A program made the position numbers and the translations under genes. From the NCBI GenBank assembly GCA_019419405.1, contig DYAA01000209.1:1-5545 (forward strand): a stretch of 5,545 nucleotides of DNA, written 5' to 3'. The notes under the pieces were generated by a model, which worked only from the letters and a program-made list of their open reading frames with translations, did no database searches and was not told the origin of the DNA. Positions 1-4,959 of the stretch are shown in pieces (position 1 is the first letter of the stretch; each line of letters begins with the position of its first letter). The stretch is from Collinsella sp. (lineage in GTDB: Bacteria > Actinomycetota > Coriobacteriia > Coriobacteriales > Coriobacteriaceae).

Positions 1-55
1 GGGGCACCCTCCTGCGCACAATCAGCCCGTCATTTAGAAGGAAATAAAAGTTTGT

Positions 56-88
56 GAGCCCCTGGCCGGTTGGCCAGGGGCTCGTTTT
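56..88 (+). terminator. Intrinsic terminator of an upstream plus-strand unit
   Basis: A perfect 12-bp stem (GAGCCCCTGGCC at 56-67 with GGCCAGGGGCTC at 72-83) closes a four-base GGTT loop. It is followed at once by GTTTT on the plus strand, the classic layout of a Rho-independent terminator. It probably ends transcription of a gene that lies left of the window. On the minus strand the same hairpin is followed, after five bases, by CTTTTATTT, so it may also stop transcripts of the minus-strand LysR gene that ends at 123. Structure and T-run are seen directly; bidirectional use is inferred. Confidence 0.88.
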
Positions 89-90
89 GT

Positions 91-128
91 AAGTAGCTAA
101 AAAAGCCTCGTCCTAACATTAGCTACTT
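91..128. repeat. 10-bp inverted repeat overlapping the LysR stop codon
   Basis: AAGTAGCTAA (91-100) and TTAGCTACTT (119-128) are perfect reverse complements separated by 18 bases. The right arm contains the TAG stop codon of the minus-strand LysR gene (123-125) and its last Lys codon. The enclosed minus-strand sequence carries a run of six T (TTTTTT) before the second arm closes. The pair could fold at the 3' end of the LysR mRNA, as an AT-rich hairpin that helps termination or protects the end. The stem is too AT-rich for a standard terminator, so a role is only inferred. Confidence 0.6.
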
Positions 129-1001
129 GAGGAGTTGGGCCATGGCGTTGACGAATTTTTGTACTTGGAGGGTTGGCTCGAGCGGGTAGTGTAGAAAGAC
201 CGGCACCTCGCGGCCGCATAGAAACGGCACGCCCACAAAGGCCGGATGCACCCCCGACCATGCGCCGCAGCTGAGCACCGCGTCGCCCTTTTCCTCGGCC
301 TCGTTAAAGAGCGCAAAGTCAAAGCTGTCCACGTCGATCACGTCCACGCCGCCGTCGGCCAAAAGGTCGATGCGCAGGCTGTCCATGGCGTCGTTGCCGT
401 GGCGCAGTACGCGCAGACGCATACCCTCCAAGTCGGCAACCGTAATGCGATTCTTGCGCGCCAGCGGGCTCGTGCGCGGCAGATCGATATAAAACGGCAC
501 GTTGACAATGCGGAGCTTTTGGCAGGCATCACCCCAGCGTGGGGTAGAAAAACTCGATTGCACCACATCGACCTCGCGGCCCAAGCTACGCATGACGGTC
601 TCGCGCTCGTCGTAGAGATCGCTTACCGGCACGATTTCAAATCGCAGCGACGGTTCCAGATCGTGGATGCCCGACCACATCGACAGCGTTTGGCGCCCCG
701 GGCACATCATCGACACGCCCAGGCGCACGGCACCGCCATCGCCCGCCGCGCGTCGGGCACGGCGCAGCGCGTCCTCGGACTGCCGCATGATCGAGCGCGC
801 GTCGTCCACCAGCAGTGCGCCGGCCGGCGTCACTTTGACGCCCGAGTGCGAGCGTTCGAACAGCGTGATGCCGAACTCGGCCTCGAAGCCCGACACCTGC
901 TTGACGAGCGCCGGAGTCGACACGCGCAATTGTGCCGCCGCACGCGAGAAGCTTCCCAGCTCCGCAGCGGCCGATATGGCCTCAAGTCGTCGATCGTACA
1001 C
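123..1001 (-). CDS. LysR-family transcriptional regulator
   Basis: A cytoplasmic DNA-binding regulator of about 292 residues, normal length for the LysR family. Residues 1-61 form the winged helix-turn-helix: a start-proximal LEAISAAAELGSFSRAAAQL helix pair, the VSTPALVKQV recognition segment, then FEAEFGITLFER and the VTPAG wing. The rest, from about residue 85, is the effector-binding domain, which senses a small molecule; its ligand cannot be read from sequence. I chose the GTG at 999-1001 because GGGAG lies six bases upstream and because MYDRRLEAI places the helix at the usual distance from the N terminus. An in-frame ATG at 1034 adds 11 basic residues but has no ribosome site. The gene is divergent from the SDR-transporter-oxidoreductase operon, which is the standard LysR arrangement, so it most likely controls that operon and itself. 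Family assignment is firm; target and ligand are inferred. Confidence 0.93.
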   Translation of the reverse strand: MYDRRLEAISAAAELGSFSRAAAQLRVSTPALVKQVSGFEAEFGITLFERSHSGVKVTPAGALLVDDARSIMRQSEDALRRARRAAGDGGAVRLGVSMMCPGRQTLSMWSGIHDLEPSLRFEIVPVSDLYDERETVMRSLGREVDVVQSSFSTPRWGDACQKLRIVNVPFYIDLPRTSPLARKNRITVADLEGMRLRVLRHGNDAMDSLRIDLLADGGVDVIDVDSFDFALFNEAEEKGDAVLSCGAWSGVHPAFVGVPFLCGREVPVFLHYPLEPTLQVQKFVNAMAQLLK

Positions 1002-1007
1002 GTCAAT

Positions 1008-1012
1008 CTCCC
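1008..1012 (-). promoter_or_regulatory. Ribosome binding site deciding the LysR start
   Basis: On the minus strand GGGAG ends six bases before the GTG at 1001-999. The alternative upstream ATG (1034) is preceded on the minus strand by pyrimidine-rich sequence containing CCTCCT, the complement of a Shine-Dalgarno, so it has no usable site. This favours the shorter 292-residue product. Confidence 0.65.
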
Positions 1013-1068
1013 GTTTTCGCGCCCGTGGCCACATGGTGCCACAGGAGGTTGTTTTCGCAGGTCATGCG

Positions 1069-1126
1069 CTCAATTGAGAATAAACTGCATCGCACAGTGT
1101 AAACCTATGGTTAACGCCATTCTAAC
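1069..1126. promoter_or_regulatory. Probable divergent promoter and LysR operator region
   Basis: This AT-rich stretch between the divergent genes has stacked dyads. CTCAATTGAG (1069-1078) is a perfect palindrome. TAAACTG-N7-CAGTGTA (1081-1101) is symmetric with one mismatch. GTTA-N9-TAAC (1110-1126) fits the T-N11-A core typical of LysR boxes (T1112, A1124). A plus-strand promoter-like pair is TTGAGA (1074-1079) and TGTAAA (1098-1103) with 18-base spacing. On the minus strand TTTACA (1103-1098) and TATTCT (1082-1077) are 15 apart, so the two promoters would overlap. That would allow autoregulation and activation from one site. The motifs are visible, but such short matches occur by chance, so exact elements are uncertain. 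Confidence 0.4.
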
Positions 1127-1181
1127 AAATATGCAATTCACCTGCGCAAATGCAAAGCATACGATAACCAGCGAAAACCAC

Positions 1182-1208
1182 GTGGGTCGGTTAATGGGAG
1201 CGACCCAC
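1182..1208 (+). promoter_or_regulatory. Leader hairpin ahead of the SDR gene
   Basis: GTGGGTCG (1182-1189) and CGACCCAC (1201-1208) form a perfect 8-bp, GC-rich stem with an 11-base loop. It ends 26 bases before the SDR start codon and directly abuts GGGAGG (1210-1215), with the nearer ribosome site AAGGGA at 1222-1227. If the transcript starts near 1110, the hairpin lies in the 5' leader and could affect translation or mRNA stability. As DNA it could also be a protein-binding dyad. No T-run follows, so it is not a terminator or attenuator by itself. Confidence 0.4.
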
Positions 1209-1234
1209 CGGGAGGCATAAGAAGGGAAGTTCCT

Positions 1235-2116
1235 ATGAGCAATTGGCTTAAGCTCGAGGGCGATGTTTGCGCTGTGACTGGAGCGCTCGGCGGCATGGGC
1301 GTCGAGATTTGCCGCGAGTTCGCCCGCAATGGCGCTAACGTCGTCCTGCTCGACCTGGACGAGGAGAAGGTCAAGGCCGCTGCCGCCGACCTCGCTGCCG
1401 AGTTTGGCATCCACGCCGAGGGCTACAAGATGAACGCCACCGACGAGGCCGAGGTTCAGGCCGCCGTCGACGCCACCATCGCCAACTTCGGCCGCGTCGA
1501 CGTTCTCGTCAACACCGCCGGCATCCTGCGCTTCGCAGCCATGGAGGACCTGCCGCTCTCCGACTGGAACGAGGTCATCAACGTCAACCTCACCGGCTAC
1601 TTCATCACCTCGCAGCGCTTTGGTCGCGAGATGATCAAGGCCGGCCAGGGCCGCCTGGTTCACATCTCCACCGTCGCCAGTCACTCCCCCGAAACGTTCT
1701 CGGGCGTGTACAGCTCCACCAAGGCGGGCGTCAACATGATGTCCAAGATGCTGGCTGCCGAGTGGGGTCCCTACGGCGTGCGCTCCAACTGCGTCGAGCC
1801 CTGCTTCGTCAAGACCCCCATGTCGGCAAGCTTTTACGCCGATCCCGAGGTCGAGAAGAGCCGCAGCCGCCTCATCGCCACGCGTCGCATCGGCGAGGTC
1901 AGCGATATCGCCAACGCCGTCATGTTCCTGGCGTCCACGCGCTCAGACTTTACCACCGGCGACGCCATCAAGGTCGACGGCGGCTTCTCTAATATGATGG
2001 GCGACCTCACCGCCAAGCCCGGCGGCCGCCGCGCCTTTGCCGACAACTACCTCAAGAACAAGGGTGTCGAGCTTTGGTCCGACGAGTCCGGCGTCGCAAA
2101 GCCGACTGACCAGTAA
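1235..2116 (+). CDS. Short-chain dehydrogenase/reductase (SDR family)
   Basis: A soluble NAD(P)-dependent oxidoreductase of 293 residues. The Rossmann motif TGALGGMG spans 15-22. Asp40 at the end of the second strand suggests NAD(H) rather than NADP(H). NTAG at 93-96 stands for the usual NNAG, with Asn118 in the NVN segment and Tyr159-xxx-Lys163 as catalytic pair. By spacing to Tyr159 (13 residues) the usual catalytic Ser is Thr146, with Ser145 beside it, and the common PG after strand six is Pro189-Cys190. The classical fold ends near residue 254 (KVDGGFSNM), leaving a tail of about 40 residues. AAGGGA at 1222-1227 is the ribosome site. It is first in a likely operon with a transporter and a Gfo/Idh oxidoreductase, so it probably oxidises or reduces a hydroxyl group on the imported compound. 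The family is certain; the substrate is unknown. Confidence 0.94.
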   Translation: MSNWLKLEGDVCAVTGALGGMGVEICREFARNGANVVLLDLDEEKVKAAAADLAAEFGIHAEGYKMNATDEAEVQAAVDATIANFGRVDVLVNTAGILRFAAMEDLPLSDWNEVINVNLTGYFITSQRFGREMIKAGQGRLVHISTVASHSPETFSGVYSSTKAGVNMMSKMLAAEWGPYGVRSNCVEPCFVKTPMSASFYADPEVEKSRSRLIATRRIGEVSDIANAVMFLASTRSDFTTGDAIKVDGGFSNMMGDLTAKPGGRRAFADNYLKNKGVELWSDESGVAKPTDQ

Positions 2117-2128
2117 ACCAACCTGACA

Positions 2129-2159
2129 GGGAGGCACCGCGGACACGCCCGCTCCTCCC
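2129..2159 (+). other. Hairpin in the SDR-transporter spacer
   Basis: In the 66-base gap between the SDR stop and the transporter start, GGGAGG (2129-2134) can pair with CCTCCC (2154-2159), and inside it GCGG (2139-2142) with CCGC (2149-2152). No T-run follows, so transcription should read through. Such intercistronic stems often protect upstream mRNA or tune expression between genes. The left arm also resembles a Shine-Dalgarno, but no start codon is suitably placed after it. Function is inferred. Confidence 0.35.
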
Positions 2160-2182
2160 CCGTATCGATTAGAAAGAGTCCC

Positions 2183-3439
2183 ATGGCTTCCACCAACTCC
2201 AACAAGGGTCGCGCCGTCGTGCTTTCCGCCGCGTGCGTCACCATGTTCTTCATCAGCTCCATCGCGCTGTACTCCGTCGTGTCCAAGAACCTGCTCGCCG
2301 TCTACCCCGAGTGGTCCAGCGCACTTACCTGGGCTTTCCCGGTCTTCCAGACCATCATGGCCGTGACGGGCATCTTCGCCGGCCGCATCTCCGATAAGAT
2401 CGGCCCGCGCAACGTCGTGATCGCTGCCGCCGTGTGCTACGGCGTGGGCTGGTTCATGTCCGGCACCGTCACCGAGCCGTGGCAGTTCTACCTGTGGTTC
2501 TCGCTCGTCGCCGCCATCGGCAACGGCCTGGGCTACAACCCCGCGCTCACCACCGGCCAAAAGTGGTTCATCGACAAAAAGGGCCTCGCCTCCGGCATCA
2601 CCCTGGCCGCTTCGACCGCCGGCCCCGCCGTGCTGTCCCCGGTGCTCGCCTCGCTGCTCATCCCGAGCCTGGGCATCTTTGGCGCCCTCAAGGCACTCGG
2701 CGTCATCTTCTTTGTGGCGATTGCCGCCTCCGCCCTGTTCCTGAAGGCTCCCGAAGCCGGCTGGCTGCCCGAGGGCTTCGAGGCCCCCAAGGGCGGCGCA
2801 CATGCCGGCACCTTCGGCGACCTCACCCCGGGCGAGATGGTCAAGACCCCGCGCTTCTGGGTCCTCATCATCACCTTCGCCTTTGCTGCCACTGCAGGCA
2901 CCCTGCTCGTGGGCAAGGTTGCCTCCATCGCCGCCGTCCAGCTCTTCACCGACCCCACGAGCGCCGCGGCCGTCGCCCTCGGCGGTGTGGTGGTCTCCGT
3001 CAACACCTGCGCCAACCTGGTCGGCCGTCTGTCCTTTGGCCAGATCATCGACAAGCTCGGCGCCTACAAGTCGCTGCTCATCAGCCTTGTCGTCACCATC
3101 GTCGCGCTCGTCATCATGTCGATAAGCTTTACGCAGAGCATGTTCTTTGTGGCGCTCGCCCTGCTCGGCTTTAGCTTTGGCGCCCTGCTCGTCATCTACC
3201 CGCCGCTTACCGGTGGCGCCTTTGGTACCAGCAACATCGGCGTCAACTACGGCATCATGTTTTTGGGCTACGCCGCTTCTACCTGGATCAGCCAGCCCAT
3301 CACTGCCGTGCTGTATCACGCTGAGGCCGGCAGCGCCGCCTACCAGCAGTCCTTCTACGGCGCCATCGTGATCGCCGCCATCGCCGTCGTGCTCACCGTC
3401 TACATGATGGTCTCCGACAGCAAGAAGAAGTCCGCCTAG
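2183..3439 (+). CDS. MFS transporter, OFA (oxalate/formate antiporter-like) family
   Basis: An integral inner-membrane carrier of 418 residues, with hydrophobic segments consistent with 12 transmembrane helices. The helix 2-3 loop has the MFS signature G67-R68-I-S-D71-K-I-G-P-R76. KWFIDKKGLASGI (127-139) matches the RWFPDKRGLASGI-type loop of OxlT relatives. The central loop PEAGWLPEGF (190-199) and FGTSNIGVNYGI (347-358) are also OFA-like. The charged site of the prototype OxlT uses an Arg in helix 8 and a Lys in helix 11. Here Arg282 (NLVGRLSFG) may be the Arg equivalent, but no Lys occurs between residue 297 and the KKK tail, so oxalate is an unlikely substrate. Its place between two dehydrogenases suggests it imports (or exchanges) their substrate, probably a small carboxylate. 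Ribosome binding is weak: GAAAGAG at 2172-2178. Family is fairly sure; substrate is inferred. Confidence 0.9.
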   Translation: MASTNSNKGRAVVLSAACVTMFFISSIALYSVVSKNLLAVYPEWSSALTWAFPVFQTIMAVTGIFAGRISDKIGPRNVVIAAAVCYGVGWFMSGTVTEPWQFYLWFSLVAAIGNGLGYNPALTTGQKWFIDKKGLASGITLAASTAGPAVLSPVLASLLIPSLGIFGALKALGVIFFVAIAASALFLKAPEAGWLPEGFEAPKGGAHAGTFGDLTPGEMVKTPRFWVLIITFAFAATAGTLLVGKVASIAAVQLFTDPTSAAAVALGGVVVSVNTCANLVGRLSFGQIIDKLGAYKSLLISLVVTIVALVIMSISFTQSMFFVALALLGFSFGALLVIYPPLTGGAFGTSNIGVNYGIMFLGYAASTWISQPITAVLYHAEAGSAAYQQSFYGAIVIAAIAVVLTVYMMVSDSKKKSA

Positions 3440-3447
3440 TTTTACCG

Positions 3448-3478
3448 ATGCGACAAAGGGACAGTCCCTTTGTCGCAT
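3448..3478. repeat. REP-like perfect palindrome between transporter and oxidoreductase genes
   Basis: The arms ATGCGACAAAGGGA (3448-3461) and TCCCTTTGTCGCAT (3465-3478) are exact reverse complements around a CAG centre, and C3462/G3464 can pair formally too. The 14-bp stem lies in the 68-base gap, ten bases or fewer after the transporter stop. It is not followed by a T-run on the plus strand, so it is a poor terminator. The GGGACAGTCCC core resembles palindromes dispersed as REP elements in many genomes, some of them mobilised by REP-associated Y1 transposases. That likeness is from memory; copy number cannot be seen here. As RNA it could shield the upstream mRNA and lower expression of the last gene. 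Confidence 0.75.
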
Positions 3479-3507
3479 TCCACCGCCACCAGTATTAAGG
3501 AGTCGAA

Positions 3508-4548
3508 ATGTCTGAGCTCAACCCCGTCCGCATTGCCGTCATCGGCGCCGGCGCCATGGGCCGCAACCACATCCGCTTTGTCACCGAGGAGCCCGAGGCC
3601 GAGCTCGTCGCCATCGCCGACGCCTTTGAGGGCGCCCGCGCCACGGCCGAGGCCGCCGGCGTGCCGTTCTTCACCGATCCCGCCCAGATGATGGACGAGG
3701 TCAAGCCCGAGGCCGTCATTATCGCCACGCCCAACGACCTGCATCTGGGCGTTGCCCGCGAGGCCGTGAAGCGCAACATCGTGCCGCTGGTCGAAAAGCC
3801 GATCTCCAACGACCTCGAGGATGCCCAGGCCTTCGCCGCCGAGGCCGAGACCGCCGGCGTGCCCGTGCTCGTGGGTCAGCACCGTCGCCACAACCCCTTC
3901 GTCAACAAGGCCAAGGAGATCATCGAGTCCGGCGAGCTGGGCAAGCTCACCGTGTCGAGCTTCCACTACATGATCTATAAGAACGACGAGTACTTCGATG
4001 TCGAGTGGCGCCGCAAAAAGGGTGCCGGCCCGATCCTGGTCAACCTGGTGCACGACGTCGACCTGCTCCGCTACCTGCTGGGCGAGCCCGTTGCCGTCCA
4101 GGGTATGCAGTCCAGCGCCGCCCGCGGTTTTGAGACCGAGGACTCCGCCGTAGTCAACGTCCGTTTTGCCGACGGCGCGCTCGCGAGCATGACCATCTCC
4201 GACGCCACCGCCAGCCCCTGGAACTGGGAGGCAACCGCTCGCGAGGACCCGCAGTACCGCCCCTTCGATGCCGACGCCTACTTTATCGGCGGAACCTTGG
4301 GCGCCCTGTCGCTGCCCCGCCTGCACCAATTCTCCTATGACGGCGCCTCCAACTGGCACAAGCCGCTGCAGATGGAGATTCCGGCCGTCGACCCGGCGCT
4401 GCCCCACAAGATGCAGCTCAAGCACTTTGTGAAGGTTGTCCGCCGCGAGGTCGAGCCCGTCGTGACGCCGGCCGACAACGTCAAGACGCTCACGCTTCTC
4501 AACGCCGTCAAGGAGGCCGCCGAGACCGGCCAGCTCGTCGAGCTGTAA
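3508..4548 (+). CDS. Gfo/Idh/MocA-family oxidoreductase
   Basis: A soluble NAD(P)-dependent oxidoreductase of 346 residues, typical for the family, which includes inositol and glucose-fructose dehydrogenases. The N-terminal Rossmann domain has G13-A-G15-A-M-G18, and Asp38 after strand two favours NAD(H). TPNDLH (74-79) and Glu96-Lys97-Pro98 follow, Lys97 being the conserved catalytic-site Lys. QHRRHNP (124-130) opens the C-terminal substrate domain. The active-site helix reads GAGPILVNLVHDVD (172-185): His182 is the conserved catalytic His, but Asn179 is found where inositol dehydrogenase has Asp. This Asn form is, as I recall, normal in the QHRRHNP-type subgroup, parts of which are linked to cyclic polyol or quinate-type metabolism. 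AAGGAG at 3497-3502 precedes the ATG. It is last in the operon and likely works on the same compound, or its keto form, as the SDR. Exact substrate unknown. Confidence 0.94.
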   Translation: MSELNPVRIAVIGAGAMGRNHIRFVTEEPEAELVAIADAFEGARATAEAAGVPFFTDPAQMMDEVKPEAVIIATPNDLHLGVAREAVKRNIVPLVEKPISNDLEDAQAFAAEAETAGVPVLVGQHRRHNPFVNKAKEIIESGELGKLTVSSFHYMIYKNDEYFDVEWRRKKGAGPILVNLVHDVDLLRYLLGEPVAVQGMQSSAARGFETEDSAVVNVRFADGALASMTISDATASPWNWEATAREDPQYRPFDADAYFIGGTLGALSLPRLHQFSYDGASNWHKPLQMEIPAVDPALPHKMQLKHFVKVVRREVEPVVTPADNVKTLTLLNAVKEAAETGQLVEL

Positions 4549-4620
4549 TGCCTTGAGAGCGGCCGCGGCAGAAACCCCATGCCGAGTCCCTCGGTCCGCC
4601 ACAAATAAGCCCCTCTTCTT

Positions 4621-4656
4621 TGCCCCGCGAGCAGCCTCCTGCCCGCGGGGCATTTT
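4621..4656 (+). terminator. Intrinsic terminator of the three-gene operon
   Basis: TGCCCCGCG (4621-4629) pairs with CGCGGGGCA (4644-4652). After one mismatch, GCAG (4631-4634) pairs with CTGC (4639-4642) around a CCTC loop. TTTT follows at 4653-4656. This is a strong Rho-independent terminator, 72 bases after the oxidoreductase stop codon, and it separates the operon from the tex-like gene downstream. Confidence 0.9.
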
Positions 4657-4729
4657 GCTACGTTTCCAATGATTTTCTGAGACGGGGGGCCTTTTTGCGC
4701 CTCAGCTTGGTTCGTTCGCCACGAAATGT

Positions 4730-4865
4730 GCCTATCTACTACGTTTAACCGATCGCCCTCAACCATGCCAAATTTCGCGGAATAAAAACCGCAGGTAAAC
4801 GGCTTGCCACTTTTCGGAAAACCGGGGGATGGTCGACCCACACGGTTCAAACGTAGTAGATAGGC
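4730..4865. repeat. 136-bp element bounded by perfect 17-bp inverted repeats
   Basis: GCCTATCTACTACGTTT (4730-4746) and AAACGTAGTAGATAGGC (4849-4865) are exact reverse complements. Pairing continues inward once C4848 is bulged: AACCG (4747-4751) with CGGTT (4843-4847), then, after a 10/9-base internal loop, ACCAT (4762-4766) with ATGGT (4829-4833). The interior has small stems such as GCGG/CCGC (4777-4780, 4789-4792) and TTTTCGGAAAA. There is no ribosome site or credible reading frame inside, and no clear target-site duplication at the edges. It could be a non-coding RNA or structured leader, a miniature transposon-like element, or two head-to-head copies of a dispersed repeat whose unit begins CCTATCTACTACGTTT. 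The inverted repeat is certain; its nature is inferred. Confidence 0.75.
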
Positions 4866-4906
4866 CGCTTTCATGGCGCGGCCCCAAAACAGTCTTTTGG
4901 GACGGG

Positions 4907-4915
4907 TGGTATCCT
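4907..4915 (+). promoter_or_regulatory. Possible extended -10 promoter for tex
   Basis: TGGTATCCT has a TG-N-TATCCT form, an extended -10 with four of six consensus bases, about 45 bases before the tex start codon. No good -35 is at the right distance. It is the best candidate between the inverted-repeat element and the gene, but the match is weak. Confidence 0.3.
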
Positions 4916-4959
4916 TGGTAGCTCTGTGCTGCAAACGCACCTTAAACGCAAGGAGTCCC

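Larger units (their letters stand above)
4549..4959. other. 411-bp gene-free region between operon end and tex
   Basis: No credible coding sequence lies here; reading frames crossing it are antisense extensions of the neighbouring genes. In order it holds a GC-rich stretch with competing small stems (CGGCA 4566-4570 with TGCCG 4580-4584; CCGA 4582-4585 with TCGG 4591-4594), the operon terminator (4621-4656), a small stem CTGAGACG/CGCCTCAG with one mismatch (4677-4684 and 4698-4705), the large inverted-repeat element (4730-4865), and a short promoter and leader region for tex. The central part (about 4720-4865) is visibly more AT-rich than the genes. Confidence 0.7.

Noticed and set aside
1..47. 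End of an upstream protein-coding gene
   Set aside because: All three plus frames are open only briefly, with stops at 35-37, 45-47 and 55-57. With so few codons the right frame cannot be chosen, though the terminator at 56-88 implies a gene to the left.
1002..1034. Longer LysR form starting at ATG 1034
   Set aside because: No ribosome site precedes it, while the GTG at 1001 has GGGAG at ideal spacing and gives the normal LysR N terminus. It remains possible.
246..1220. A 324-residue plus-strand frame across the LysR gene and control region
   Set aside because: It is antisense to an intact LysR gene and has low-complexity His/Arg/Ala composition without recognisable domains.
1235..2116. A bile-acid hydroxysteroid dehydrogenase like those known in Collinsella
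   Set aside because: The sequence does not resemble what I recall of the Collinsella 7-beta enzyme. A steroid substrate cannot be excluded but is not supported.
1943..3478. A 511-residue minus-strand reading frame opposite the SDR end and the transporter
   Set aside because: It is antisense to two clearly recognised genes. Its product is an implausible Gly/Asp/His/Glu-rich string, the usual by-product of strong C/G third-position bias on the opposite strand.
3448..3478. Intrinsic terminator after the transporter gene
   Set aside because: The stem is strong but there is no T-run after it, and the next gene follows 30 bases later with its own ribosome site, so read-through is more likely.
3442..4653. 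A 403-residue minus-strand reading frame opposite the Gfo/Idh gene
   Set aside because: Same artefact of codon bias. No family motif, no ribosome site, and it begins inside the operon terminator.
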